Source: Nocardioides dokdonensis FR1436
GTDB lineage: Bacteria > Actinomycetota > Actinomycetes > Propionibacteriales > Nocardioidaceae
DNA: 64,000 nucleotides
Assembly: GCF_001653335.1 (NCBI RefSeq)
Contig: NZ_CP015079.1
Span: 3,658,001 to 3,722,000, forward strand
Reading direction: 5' to 3'
The notes below the pieces were generated by a model that saw only the letters and a program-made list of their open reading frames with translations, did no database searches and was not told the DNA's origin. Shown in pieces: positions 46,177 through 54,954 of the stretch; the first letter of the stretch is position 1; every line of letters begins with the position of its first letter. The position numbers and the translations under genes were made by a program.

Positions 46177-47373
46177 TCAGCGCGGTCGGCCGAACACGGT
46201 GCTCGCCACCGTGGCGCGGGCCGCTGTCGGCCTGGCCGACTGGCGCTCCGAGAAGGTCGCGCTCGAGGGGTCCCAGACCCCGACGTCGGTGATCCGGTTG
46301 CCGTCCCAGTCGCCGGCGACCGGCAGGTCCCCCGGCTCGCCGAACTGCACCTGCGCGGTCCACGCCAGGCCGTCCTGGTCGACGCGGCGCAACGTGAACG
46401 TGGCGGTGGACTGGTCGAAGACCCCGAGGTCGGTGCGCCCGTCGCCGTCCCAGTCGCCGGTCACCGGCAGGTCCGAGGCGGAGCCGAGCCGCACGCTGCT
46501 CGCCGAACCGTCGGCGGCCCGCAGCCAGAAGGCGGCCTCGCCGGGGCGGCGTACGCCGACCTCCCAGCGGCCGTCGCCGTCCCAGTCCCCGGCCACCGGC
46601 TGGTCACCCGCCCGGCCGAAGACCACGCTGCTGGTGCTCCGTCCGGTCTTGAGCGCGAAGGTGGAGCTGCCGGGGGTGAAGACGCCGATGTTCGCGACGC
46701 CGTTGCCGTCCCAGTCGCCCAGCACCGGCTCGTCGGTGCTGGTGCCCATCCGGCGCACCAGGGGGGTCCGCCCCGGGCGCAGCACCTCGAACCGCGAGCG
46801 GTCGGCGCGGCGGTAGACGACCAGCTCGGCCCGGGGCTTGCCGATCATGTTGGCCGCCAGGGGGACGTCCACGCAGTTGGTCGAGCGCTGGGTGGAGCCG
46901 TAGACGAACTCGGCGCCGCCGAACCAGGCCGTCTGGACGCTGCTCGAGAGGCGCTGTTCGTAGTGCAGGTGCGGCCCCGAGGAGTTGCCGGTCGAGCCGA
47001 CGGTCCCGAGCTGGGCCGCCTGGTCGACGCTCTGGCCCGACGCCACCGTCACGCTGTTGAGGTGCGCGTAGAGCGTGCTGGCGCCGCCACCGTGGTCGAC
47101 CACGACGTAGCGGCCGTACCCGCTCCCGCCGGCGCTGGCCGTGGTCACGGTGCCGGGCGCGGAGGCCACGACCGGGTCGTCGACGTCGTCGACCCGGTTC
47201 CAATCGACGGCCTTGGTGCTGGGGCTGTGGTTGCCGCGCGTGGTGCCGGTCCACTCCTGCCCGCAGGGGAAGGGCATCTGGTAGTCGGCGCCCGGCGGGG
47301 CGGCGACGGAGGTGGGCACGGGCGCGAGCAGCAGCACGGCACCGAGCGCGGGAGCGAGCAGGACGGAGCGCAT
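46177..47373 (-). CDS. secreted M23 metallopeptidase with FG-GAP-like repeats
   Basis: A 398-residue exported protein with a signal peptide (1-25, ending SVAAP). The LytM/M23 domain has HSPSTKAVDWN (first His and Asp) and GPHLHYEQ (HxH), the zinc ligands. Four C-terminal repeats contain GDWDGNGVANIGVF, GDWDGDGRWEVGV and related segments, FG-GAP/VCBS-like calcium-binding blades. The peptidase half probably cuts peptidoglycan cross-links; the repeats may bind glycan or protein. Confidence 0.86.
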   Translation of the reverse strand: MRSVLLAPALGAVLLLAPVPTSVAAPPGADYQMPFPCGQEWTGTTRGNHSPSTKAVDWNRVDDVDDPVVASAPGTVTTASAGGSGYGRYVVVDHGGGASTLYAHLNSVTVASGQSVDQAAQLGTVGSTGNSSGPHLHYEQRLSSSVQTAWFGGAEFVYGSTQRSTNCVDVPLAANMIGKPRAELVVYRRADRSRFEVLRPGRTPLVRRMGTSTDEPVLGDWDGNGVANIGVFTPGSSTFALKTGRSTSSVVFGRAGDQPVAGDWDGDGRWEVGVRRPGEAAFWLRAADGSASSVRLGSASDLPVTGDWDGDGRTDLGVFDQSTATFTLRRVDQDGLAWTAQVQFGEPGDLPVAGDWDGNRITDVGVWDPSSATFSERQSARPTAARATVASTVFGRPR

Positions 47374-47497
47374 GGACAGGTCCCCTGGGGGTCGGGGGGC
47401 GGTCCGGTCACACGTCCCTCAGGAGTGCTCAACCGCCACAGTGGTCACAAAGAAACCACGTGTCGGCGTGTCTGTCACGAACTACAACGCTGTAATG

Positions 47498-48355
47498 CTA
47501 TACGCGCGGGCGGATCAGACCCTCCTGGGCCACCGTCGCCACCAGCGTGCCGTCGCGCGTGAAGACCCGGCCCAGTGCCAGTCCGCGTCCGCCGCGCGCT
47601 GCGGGCGAGACCTGGTCGTAGAGCCACCACTCGTCGGCCCGGAAGGGCTCGTGGAACCAGATCGTGTGGTCCAGCGACGCCATCTGGGTCTCCGACGGCG
47701 ACACCGGGTGCGCCGCCAGGGTGGCCCCCAGCAGGCTGATGTCGCTGGCGTAGGTGAAGGCGGCCAGGTGGGCGGTGGGGTCGTCCCCGAGGTCCCCCTC
47801 CACCCGCAGCCACAGCCGGGCCCGGGAGGGGTGCTCGGCGTCCTCGGGCAGGCCGCTCTTGGAGCTGCCGACCCAGCGCGCCTCCAGCGCGCCCCACTCC
47901 TTGGCCAGCGCGTCCGCCTCGGGCGTGCCCCCGGCCCGCATCAGGGCGACGAGGTCCGTGCCGTCCTCGGGCTCACCGGCCTCGGGCATCGCGTCCTGGT
48001 GCTCGAGTCCGGACTCGGGCACCTGGAAGTTCGCGGTCAGGTAGTAGATCGGCCGGCCGTGCTGGCGCGCCGAGACCCGCCGGGTCAGGAAGGAGCGCCC
48101 GTCGCGGATCCGCTCCACGTCGTAGACGATCGGCACCTGCGGGTCGCCCGGCAGCAGGAAGTAGGAGTGCATCGAGTGCACGACGTACGCCGGGTCGACG
48201 GTGCGGATGCCTGCGCACAGCGCCTGCGCCGCGACCTGCCCGCCGAAGACCCGGGGACGGGTGGTGCGGACGACGCGGCCGCGGTAGAGGTCTGCGTCGA
48301 TGGTCTCGAGGTCGAAGAGCCCCATCAGCTCCTGCAGGGCCGTCGGGTCGCTCAC
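47498..48355 (-). CDS. acyl-CoA thioesterase II (TesB-like), copy 1
   Basis: A 285-residue double-hotdog thioesterase. GTG at 48355 overlaps the upstream copy's stop. It has VFGGQVAAQALCAGIRTVDP, SMHSYFLLPGDPQVPIVYDV, FTYASDISLLG and SLDHTIWFHEPFRADEWWLYD, all typical of TesB. The enzyme hydrolyses medium- to long-chain acyl-CoA. Copy 2 directly upstream in transcription resembles it throughout. Confidence 0.9.
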   Translation of the reverse strand: MSDPTALQELMGLFDLETIDADLYRGRVVRTTRPRVFGGQVAAQALCAGIRTVDPAYVVHSMHSYFLLPGDPQVPIVYDVERIRDGRSFLTRRVSARQHGRPIYYLTANFQVPESGLEHQDAMPEAGEPEDGTDLVALMRAGGTPEADALAKEWGALEARWVGSSKSGLPEDAEHPSRARLWLRVEGDLGDDPTAHLAAFTYASDISLLGATLAAHPVSPSETQMASLDHTIWFHEPFRADEWWLYDQVSPAARGGRGLALGRVFTRDGTLVATVAQEGLIRPRV

Positions 48356-49212
48356 GCCGAGCCCCCGCGGGCCCGCATCGGACGCATCAGCGCCTCCTGG
48401 CTGACCGAGGCCACCAGCAGGCCCTCGCGGTCGAAGACCCGCGCGTTCACGAGCCCGCGCCCGCCACTGGCGATCGGCGAGTGCTGGTCGAAGAGCCACC
48501 AGTCGTCGGCGCGGAAGGGCCGGTGGAACCACACGGAGTGGTCCAGGGAGGCCACCATCACCTCGGGCCCGCCCAGGGTGATGCCCTGCGGCGACAGCGC
48601 CGCTCCCATCAGCGTCGCGTCCGAGGCGTAGGTGAACGCCGCCGCGTGCACCAGCGGGTCGTCGGGCAGCGCCTCGTTGAAGCGCAGCCACATCTGCTGG
48701 CGCCCGGGCCGGTCGTCGTCCGGGGGCAGCAGGTCGTGGCCCGAGCCGACGTAGCGGAAGTCGATGACGTCCCACTCGTCGAAGGAGCCGTCCTCGCCCC
48801 GGATGACCGCGTTGGCGTCCAGGGCGTCCTCGGGCGACGGCACCCGGGGCATCCGGTCCTGGTGCTCGTAGCCCTCCTCGGGGCGCTGCAGGTCCACCGT
48901 CATGGCGAAGATCGGTCGCCCGTGCTGACGGGCCAGCACCCGACGGGTCGAGAACGTGCGCCCGTCGCGCAGCCGCTCCACGTCGTAGATGATCGGCGCG
49001 TTCGTGTCGCCGGGCTGCAGGAAGTAGGAGTGCAGCGAGTGCACGACGTACTCGTCGTCGACCGTGCGGTCGGCGGCCACGAGCGCCTGCGCCGCGACCT
49101 GGCCGCCGAAGACCCGGGGCAGGATCGAGGGCTGCTGGGCGCCGCGGAACAGGTTGTCGTCGATGTTCTCCAGGTCGAGCAGCTCGAGCAGCTCGGCGTT
49201 CGTGCGCGGCAT
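48352..49212 (-). CDS. acyl-CoA thioesterase II (TesB-like), copy 2
   Basis: A 286-residue TesB paralog starting MPRTNAELLELLDLENIDDN at 49212. The motifs parallel those of copy 1: VFGGQVAAQALVAADRTVDD, SLHSYFLQPGDTNAPIIYDV, SLDHSVWFHRPFRADDWWLFD. Arranged head-to-tail with a 4-base overlap, the pair looks like a tandem duplication that has diverged, perhaps with different chain-length preference. It is 1 base from the PAC2 gene. Confidence 0.9.
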   Translation of the reverse strand: MPRTNAELLELLDLENIDDNLFRGAQQPSILPRVFGGQVAAQALVAADRTVDDEYVVHSLHSYFLQPGDTNAPIIYDVERLRDGRTFSTRRVLARQHGRPIFAMTVDLQRPEEGYEHQDRMPRVPSPEDALDANAVIRGEDGSFDEWDVIDFRYVGSGHDLLPPDDDRPGRQQMWLRFNEALPDDPLVHAAAFTYASDATLMGAALSPQGITLGGPEVMVASLDHSVWFHRPFRADDWWLFDQHSPIASGGRGLVNARVFDREGLLVASVSQEALMRPMRARGGSA

Positions 49213-49213
49213 G

Positions 49214-50173
49214 TCAGGCCTGCCCCTCGTCGTCGCCGTCCCCCGTCGGGTTCTCCAACCCGGCCAGGAACTGCTCGAACTCGTGGCCCAGCTCGTCGCC
49301 GGTGGGCAGCGGCTGGTCGCGGGCGAGCAGGTTGTCGCCCGACTCCTCGGCCCGCTCGAACGCGTCGTACTGGCGCTCCAGGGCGGCCACGACGTCGCCG
49401 ACCTCCTCGTTGGCGGCCAGGTAGCCGGTGATCTCCGCCTCGCGGTCCTCGGCCTCGGCGCGCAGGCCGGAGAGGTCCACGGTGATCCGACCGGCCAGCT
49501 CGACCTGCTCCAGCAGCACCGCCGCGGCCTGCGGGTAGTCCAGCTGGGCCAGGTAGTGCGGGATGTGGGCGACGAAGCCCTGGGCGTCGTGGCCCCACTC
49601 CCCCAGCCGGACCTCGAGCAGCGCCTGCGCGCTGGTCGGCACCCGCAGCTCACCGCGCCACGGGCTCGCGCCCAGCAGCAGCTCGGAGCGGTTGGCGTGG
49701 TGGGTGATGGCGATCGGCCGCGTGTGCGGCACCGCCATCGGCACCGACCCCATGCTGACCACGCGGGTCACGGCGAAGCGCTCGACGACCTCGCGCACGG
49801 CGCGTGCGAAGCCCTCCCAGCGGTTGTCGGGCTCGGGACCGTTGAGCAGCAGGTACGGCGTGCCGCCGCTGTCGCGCAGCAGCCGCACCACCAGGCGCGG
49901 GGCGTCGTAGGACTCGTAGTGGTCGACCACGAACGAGATGGGTGGGCGGCGGGCGCGGTAGTCGTGCAACCGGTCGACGTCGAAGGTCGCCACGACCCGA
50001 CCGGCGCCGTCGGCGTCACCGGCGACGTCGACGAGGTGCTGGGCGGCGCGGGCGGCGGCGTTGCCGGCGTCGAGGAATCCGTCCAGCACCACCACCATGG
50101 TCAGGGCCGACTCCTCGGAGGCATCGATCTCTGCCACCTCGTCGACGATGTGCACCAAGCGGGTGTCGGTCAC
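49214..50173 (-). CDS. PAC2-family protein (proteasome assembly chaperone-like)
   Basis: A 319-residue protein; GTG at 50173 (MTDTRLVHIVDEV) is preceded by GGGAGA; the longer frame upstream is not supported. It shows the PAC2-type block VVVLDGFLDAGNAA, a TPYLLLNGPEPDNRWEGFA stretch, and VVSMGSVPMAVPHTRP. In actinobacteria such proteins often occur near proteasome or nucleotide-salvage genes, but their role is unclear. The C-terminal acidic stretch (GDGDDEGQA) may be disordered. Confidence 0.85.
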   Translation of the reverse strand: MTDTRLVHIVDEVAEIDASEESALTMVVVLDGFLDAGNAAARAAQHLVDVAGDADGAGRVVATFDVDRLHDYRARRPPISFVVDHYESYDAPRLVVRLLRDSGGTPYLLLNGPEPDNRWEGFARAVREVVERFAVTRVVSMGSVPMAVPHTRPIAITHHANRSELLLGASPWRGELRVPTSAQALLEVRLGEWGHDAQGFVAHIPHYLAQLDYPQAAAVLLEQVELAGRITVDLSGLRAEAEDREAEITGYLAANEEVGDVVAALERQYDAFERAEESGDNLLARDQPLPTGDELGHEFEQFLAGLENPTGDGDDEGQA

Positions 50174-50239
50174 GGATCTCCCTTCGTCAGGCCAGCGGCC
50201 AGGCGCCGGGGCAACCGGCTGCGTGGCCACGATATTCCC

Positions 50240-50272
50240 TGGCCGGACGGTGGCCGGACGGTGGCTGGCAGG
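50240..50272. repeat. 11-base tandem repeat (TGGCCGGACGG, 3 copies)
   Basis: TGGCCGGACGG occurs twice exactly and a third, diverged copy TGGCTGGCAGG follows. It lies in the intergenic region between the PAC2 gene and fadA, upstream of the fadA palindrome. No function is apparent. Confidence 0.75.
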
Positions 50273-50288
50273 CCCTGCGAGCCGCATT

Positions 50289-50306
50289 GGTTACTGGGGG
50301 GTAACC
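50289..50306. promoter_or_regulatory. palindrome before fadA (GGTTAC / GTAACC)
   Basis: GGTTAC and GTAACC form a perfect 6-base inverted repeat with the spacer TGGGGG. It lies 38 bases before the fadA GTG. Such a symmetric TTAC-GTAA site is typical of TetR-family acyl-CoA-responsive operators. The regulator is not identified and is not the same type as the KstR-like sites. Confidence 0.65.
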
Positions 50307-50343
50307 TTGGCGGCGCCAGCCACCCACCACCCCAGGAGAACCG

Positions 50344-51558
50344 GTGCCCCGACAGCTACGAGAGGTCGTCTTCGTCGACGGCGTGCGCACCCCCTTCGGC
50401 AAGGCCAAGGGCCAGTACGCCGAGACCCGCGCCGACGACCTCGTCATCAAGTGCATCCGCGACCTCATGCGTCGCAACCCGTCCCTGCCGCCCGAGCGCG
50501 TCGACGAGGTGGCGATCGCCGCGACCACGCAGATCGGCGACCAGGGCCTGACCATCGGCCGCACCGCCGCGCTGCTCGCCGGCCTGCCGCAGAGCGTGCC
50601 CGGCTTCGCGATCGACCGCATGTGCGCCGGCGCGATGACCGCCGTGACCACCACCGCCTCCGGCATCGCCTTCGGCGCCTACGACGTCGCCATCGCCGGC
50701 GGCGTCGAGCACATGGGTCGCCACCCGATGGGCGAGGGCGTCGACCCGAACCCCCGCATCATGTCCGAGCGCGTCGTGGACCCCGACGCACTGGTGATGG
50801 GCAAGACCGCCGAGAACCTGCACGACCGCTACCCCTCCATCACCCGCGACCGCGTGGACGCCTACGCCGTGCGCTCGCAGCAGAAGACGGCCGCGGCGTA
50901 CGACGCCGGGGTGATCCAGCGCGACCTGGTCCCCGTCGCGACCCGCTCCGAGCAGGAGGGCTGGGGCCTGGCGCTCAGCGACGAGCCGATGCGCCCGGGC
51001 ACCACCCTGGAGTCGCTGGGCAGCCTCAAGACCCCGTTCCGCTCGCACGGCAAGGTGACCGCGGGCAACGCGGCCGGCATCAACGACGGCGCCACCGCCG
51101 CGCTGCTGGCCGACGAGGAGACCGCCCGCGAGCTCGGCCTGCCGGTGCGCATGCGCCTGGTGGCCTACTCGTTCATGGGCGTGGAGCCCGAGGTGATGGG
51201 CGCCGGCCCGATCCCGGCGACCGAGAAGGCGCTGCGCCAGGCCGGTCTGGGCATCGACGACATCGGCGCGTTCGAGGTCAACGAGGCCTTCGCCGTCCAG
51301 GTGCTGGCCTTCCTCGAGCACTTCGGGATCGCCGACGACGACGCCCGCGTCAACCCCTACGGCGGCGCCATCGCGATGGGCCACCCGCTGGCCTCCTCGG
51401 GCGTGCGCCTGATGACCCAGCTGGCGCGCCAGTTCGAGGAGCGCCCCGAGGTCCGCTACGGCCTGACCACCATGTGCATCGGCATCGGCATGGGCGGCAC
51501 CGTGATCTGGGAGAACCCCCACCACACCGGCTCCACCGACGAGAAGGGCGACGCCTGA
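50344..51558 (+). CDS. fadA: acetyl-CoA C-acyltransferase (fatty-acid thiolase, FadA)
   Basis: A 404-residue thiolase. Catalytic Cys94 is in FAIDRMCAGAMTA, the His is given by the NEAFAVQ and GHPLASSG blocks, and the second Cys by MCIGIGMGG. It removes acetyl-CoA from 3-oxoacyl-CoA in beta-oxidation. GTG follows AGGAG. Its stop is one base before the fadB start, so FadA and FadB form the usual beta-oxidation complex. Confidence 0.93.
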   Translation: MPRQLREVVFVDGVRTPFGKAKGQYAETRADDLVIKCIRDLMRRNPSLPPERVDEVAIAATTQIGDQGLTIGRTAALLAGLPQSVPGFAIDRMCAGAMTAVTTTASGIAFGAYDVAIAGGVEHMGRHPMGEGVDPNPRIMSERVVDPDALVMGKTAENLHDRYPSITRDRVDAYAVRSQQKTAAAYDAGVIQRDLVPVATRSEQEGWGLALSDEPMRPGTTLESLGSLKTPFRSHGKVTAGNAAGINDGATAALLADEETARELGLPVRMRLVAYSFMGVEPEVMGAGPIPATEKALRQAGLGIDDIGAFEVNEAFAVQVLAFLEHFGIADDDARVNPYGGAIAMGHPLASSGVRLMTQLARQFEERPEVRYGLTTMCIGIGMGGTVIWENPHHTGSTDEKGDA

Positions 51559-51559
51559 G

Positions 51560-53629
51560 ATGAGCGACCTGACCACCCTGCTCGCCCGCGCCGAGGAGAT
51601 CAGCTCCGACGCCGAGCGCGTCACCCAGGCCCTGCTGCGCAAGGTCACCCTGCCCTCGGGTGCCGGCGTCCTGGGTCTGATCACCCTCGACAACGGCGAG
51701 GACCACACCAAGCCCAACACGTTCGGCCCGCGCAGCCTGATCGCGCTCAACAGCGCCATCGACGCCGCCCTGGCCGACGACGAGATCACCGCGCTCGGCG
51801 TGACCGGCAAGCCGTTCATCCTGGCCGCCGGCGCCGACCTCACGAGCATCGCGGGCAGCGGCGCTCCCGGCGTGCGCGTCGTGGCCGAGCTCGGCCACGC
51901 GGTGTTCCGCAAGCTCAAGGACGGGGGCAAGACGTCCTTCGGCTTCATCAACGGCCTCGCCCTCGGCGGCGGCCTCGAGGTCGCGCTGCACTGCGACTAC
52001 CGCACCGTCATGGACTCCGCGCCGGCGCTCGGCCTGCCCGAGGTCATGCTCGGCCTGGTGCCCGGCTGGGGCGGCGCCTACCTGGTGCCGAACCTCGTCG
52101 GCGCCGACACCGCCGTCACGCTGATCCTCGAGAACCCGCTCAACAACGGCAAGACGGTCACCGGCCAGCAGGGCTTCGAGCTCGGCCTCGCCGACGCGGT
52201 GTTCTCGGGCGCCGACTACCTGGAGCAGTCCCTGCTCTGGGCGGCCGACGTGCTCAACGGCGACGTGCTCGTCGAGCGGCCCGAGATCGACCGGGGCGAG
52301 GCGTGGAGCGCCGCCCTCACCCGCGCCGCGCGCGTCGTACGCGCCCGCACCGGTGGCGCCAGCCCCGCCGCCGAGCGCGCCGTCGACCTGATCGCCGCCG
52401 CCCGGACCGCCACGCGCGACGAGGCCTTCGCCGCCGAGGACCAGGCGCTCGAGGACCTGTCGCAGACCCCGGAGCTGCTGGCCAGCCTCTACGCCTTCGA
52501 CCTGGTCCAGAAGCGGGCCAAGCGTCCCGCCGGCGCCCCCGACCGCTCGCTGGCCCGCCCGGTGACCAAGGTCGGCATCGTCGGCGCCGGCCTGATGGCC
52601 AGCCAGATGGCGATGCTCTTCGTGCGCCGCCTCGAGGTGCCGGTCGTGCTGAGCGACCTCGACCAGGAGCGCGTCGACAAGGGTGTGGCCTACGTGCACG
52701 CCGAGATCGACAAGCTCCTCGCCAAGGGCCGCATCGGCCAGGACAAGGCCAACCGGCACAAGGCACTGGTCACCGGAGCCGTCGACAAGGCCGCGGTCTT
52801 CGCCGACGCCGACTTCGTCATCGAGGCCGTCTTCGAGGAGATGTCGGTGAAGAAGTCCGTCTTCGCCGACGTCGAGAAGGTCGTCTCGCCGACCTGCGTG
52901 CTCGCCACCAACACCTCGTCGCTGTCGATCAGCGAGATGGCGGCCGACCTCGAGCACCCCGAGCGGGTCGTGGGCTTCCACTTCTTCAACCCGGTGGCGG
53001 TGATGCCGCTGCTCGAGATCGTCCAGGGCCAGGCCACCGACGACGCCACACTCGCGACCGCGTTCGCGACCGGCAAGGCGCTGAAGAAGACGACCATCCT
53101 GGTCCAGGACAGCCCCTCCTTCATCGTCAACCGCCTGTTGGGCCGCTTCATGAGCGAGGTCAGCCGGGTCGTCGACGAGGGCACCCCGATCCAGACGGTC
53201 GACGGCTCCTTCGCCGGCGTCGCACCGATGCCGCCCTTCACGCTCATCGCGCTGGTGGGCCCGGCGATCGCGCTGCACAACACCGAGACGCTGGCGGCGG
53301 CCTTCCCGGACCGCTTCTACGTCTCCCCCGCGCTCGAGCGGGTGGTGCAGGCCCGCAAGGCCGCCTACTTCCTGCCCGACGGCAGCCTCGACCCCGAGGT
53401 GGAGGCCCTGCTGGAGCAGCCCGCGGAGCCCGTGGTGCTCTCACCGGCCGAGGTCCGCACCCGGGTGCTGAGCGGGCTGGCGCAGGAGGCCCGGCTGATG
53501 CTCGACGAGGGCGTCGTCGCCGCTCCGGAGGACCTCGACCTGGCGATGATCACCGGGGCCGGGTTCTCCTTCTGGAACGGCGGGCTCACGATGCTGCTCG
53601 AGCGTGAGGGCCTGGGCCGCTTCCACTAG
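51560..53629 (+). CDS. fadB: fatty acid oxidation complex alpha subunit (enoyl-CoA hydratase / 3-hydroxyacyl-CoA dehydrogenase)
   Basis: A 689-residue fusion. Residues about 15-220 form an enoyl-CoA hydratase with AAGADLTSI and GLALGGGLEVALHCD, followed by LPEVMLGLVPGWGG carrying the catalytic Glu. From about 335 a 3-hydroxyacyl-CoA dehydrogenase follows, with NAD motif VGIVGAGLMASQMA, FFNPVAVMPLLEIVQG (catalytic His region) and the ending domains. It catalyses two successive steps; with FadA it makes the beta-oxidation cycle. ATG at 51560 is one base after the fadA stop. Confidence 0.95.
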   Translation: MSDLTTLLARAEEISSDAERVTQALLRKVTLPSGAGVLGLITLDNGEDHTKPNTFGPRSLIALNSAIDAALADDEITALGVTGKPFILAAGADLTSIAGSGAPGVRVVAELGHAVFRKLKDGGKTSFGFINGLALGGGLEVALHCDYRTVMDSAPALGLPEVMLGLVPGWGGAYLVPNLVGADTAVTLILENPLNNGKTVTGQQGFELGLADAVFSGADYLEQSLLWAADVLNGDVLVERPEIDRGEAWSAALTRAARVVRARTGGASPAAERAVDLIAAARTATRDEAFAAEDQALEDLSQTPELLASLYAFDLVQKRAKRPAGAPDRSLARPVTKVGIVGAGLMASQMAMLFVRRLEVPVVLSDLDQERVDKGVAYVHAEIDKLLAKGRIGQDKANRHKALVTGAVDKAAVFADADFVIEAVFEEMSVKKSVFADVEKVVSPTCVLATNTSSLSISEMAADLEHPERVVGFHFFNPVAVMPLLEIVQGQATDDATLATAFATGKALKKTTILVQDSPSFIVNRLLGRFMSEVSRVVDEGTPIQTVDGSFAGVAPMPPFTLIALVGPAIALHNTETLAAAFPDRFYVSPALERVVQARKAAYFLPDGSLDPEVEALLEQPAEPVVLSPAEVRTRVLSGLAQEARLMLDEGVVAAPEDLDLAMITGAGFSFWNGGLTMLLEREGLGRFH

Positions 53630-54954
53630 TCGTACGTCGCGACCATCAGGCGCGCGGCCCGCATCGCGAGCCGGTCCTCGTCCAGGCCCACCAGCCGTTC
53701 GAGGGCCGGCTCGTCGCTGGCGCCCTCCACGAGCGTCCACAGCACCTGCTCGCCGAAGCTGTTCGCGAGGTACTCCACCGCCCACCAGGACAACCCGTAG
53801 TGGCCCGTCGAGCCGTCGGCGTTGAAGGCCTCGTCGGACGGCATGGCCACCCGGCCGGCGGCCAGCGCGGCGCGGGCGGCGGCCAGCGCGGCCTCGGGCA
53901 GAGCGCGGTCCTCGGGGGCCAGCGGGCGTACCGACACCCACTCGGCGAGGCCCTCGGCCAGCCACACGGGGGCGTCGTCGTCGAGCTCGCCGACCGCGAC
54001 GTGGGCGACCTCGTGGCGCACCAGGCGGTCGCGCTTGCGGCCCTCGGGATCGGTGCGTGGCGCGTCGGCGGTCTCGACGATGCGCGGGTTGAGCACCACC
54101 CGGGTGGAGGCCACCCCGGCTCCCGGGTCGCGGGGGTCGGCCGCGACGGGCACGGCGACCGCGTCGAGCGCCGTGGGATCGCCGCCGGGCAGGTCCCCCA
54201 CGGAGGCGAACCCCCCGGCGCCCGACAGGGCGTAGAGCACCACCTGGTGGCTCCAGTCGAAGGGCACGACCGCGCTGACGTCGCTGATCGCGCGCTGGGC
54301 CGAGTCCAGCAGCCCGTAGGCGGCCCCGGCGCTGGCGTCGTCGAAGATGCCGAGGACGCCGGCGGCCTGGCGCACCTGGATCGCACCGCTGTCCCACGGC
54401 TGCGACACCACCCGGTTGCGGGCCTCCCAGGCCTCGTCGGTCACCGAGGCCAGGCGCAGCCGCGACTTCGGCCCGCCACCGGGCTCGAAGAGGTAGCGGT
54501 CGCGGGCCACCACCGGCACGGAGTCGTAGCCGGCGAGCTGCAGGTGCACCTCGACCACCACCCAGTACGAGTCCTCGACCCGCAGCAGGTCACGCGGATC
54601 GAAGTCGTACTCGAAGACCTCCAGCGGCAGCTGCGTCAGGTTGTCGAAGTAGTCCGACTGCTGCACCTGCAGCGCCGGGCGGCCCGGCAGCAGGGACCGC
54701 TCGAAGCGGCCCCGGTCCTGGCGGCGTACGCCGCTCTGGCGCAGGGCCAGGGTGCGCCGGATGGACGAGACGACCTCCCGGGGCGCGGCGGTCGCGGAGC
54801 TGGTGGGCTTGGCGCCGGACGGGTCGTCGCTCTCCAGCAGGGCGCACGACGACGCGCCGACCAGCACCAGCAGTGCCACCAGCAGTGCCGTCAGGGGGCC
54901 CACCCGCCCGTTGAGCGCTTCTCCCTCCCCGGTGCGCTCAGCGGGGCCGTTCAA
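53626..54954 (-). CDS. lipoprotein with gluzincin (HExxH...E) metallopeptidase motif
   Basis: A 442-residue protein. A hydrophobic N-terminus ends in a lipobox GASSC (Cys37), so it is probably a lipoprotein. A zinc site HEVAH (314-318) and a downstream Glu in LAEGLAEW (334) form the HExxH...E gluzincin pattern. The N-terminal 200 residues resemble a nuclear transport factor 2 / unknown extracytoplasmic domain. The TTG start at 54954 overlaps the dxs end by 17 bases. Other starts (for example GTG nearer the hydrophobic stretch) are possible. Function unproven. Confidence 0.68.
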   Translation of the reverse strand: MNGPAERTGEGEALNGRVGPLTALLVALLVLVGASSCALLESDDPSGAKPTSSATAAPREVVSSIRRTLALRQSGVRRQDRGRFERSLLPGRPALQVQQSDYFDNLTQLPLEVFEYDFDPRDLLRVEDSYWVVVEVHLQLAGYDSVPVVARDRYLFEPGGGPKSRLRLASVTDEAWEARNRVVSQPWDSGAIQVRQAAGVLGIFDDASAGAAYGLLDSAQRAISDVSAVVPFDWSHQVVLYALSGAGGFASVGDLPGGDPTALDAVAVPVAADPRDPGAGVASTRVVLNPRIVETADAPRTDPEGRKRDRLVRHEVAHVAVGELDDDAPVWLAEGLAEWVSVRPLAPEDRALPEAALAAARAALAAGRVAMPSDEAFNADGSTGHYGLSWWAVEYLANSFGEQVLWTLVEGASDEPALERLVGLDEDRLAMRAARLMVATYD

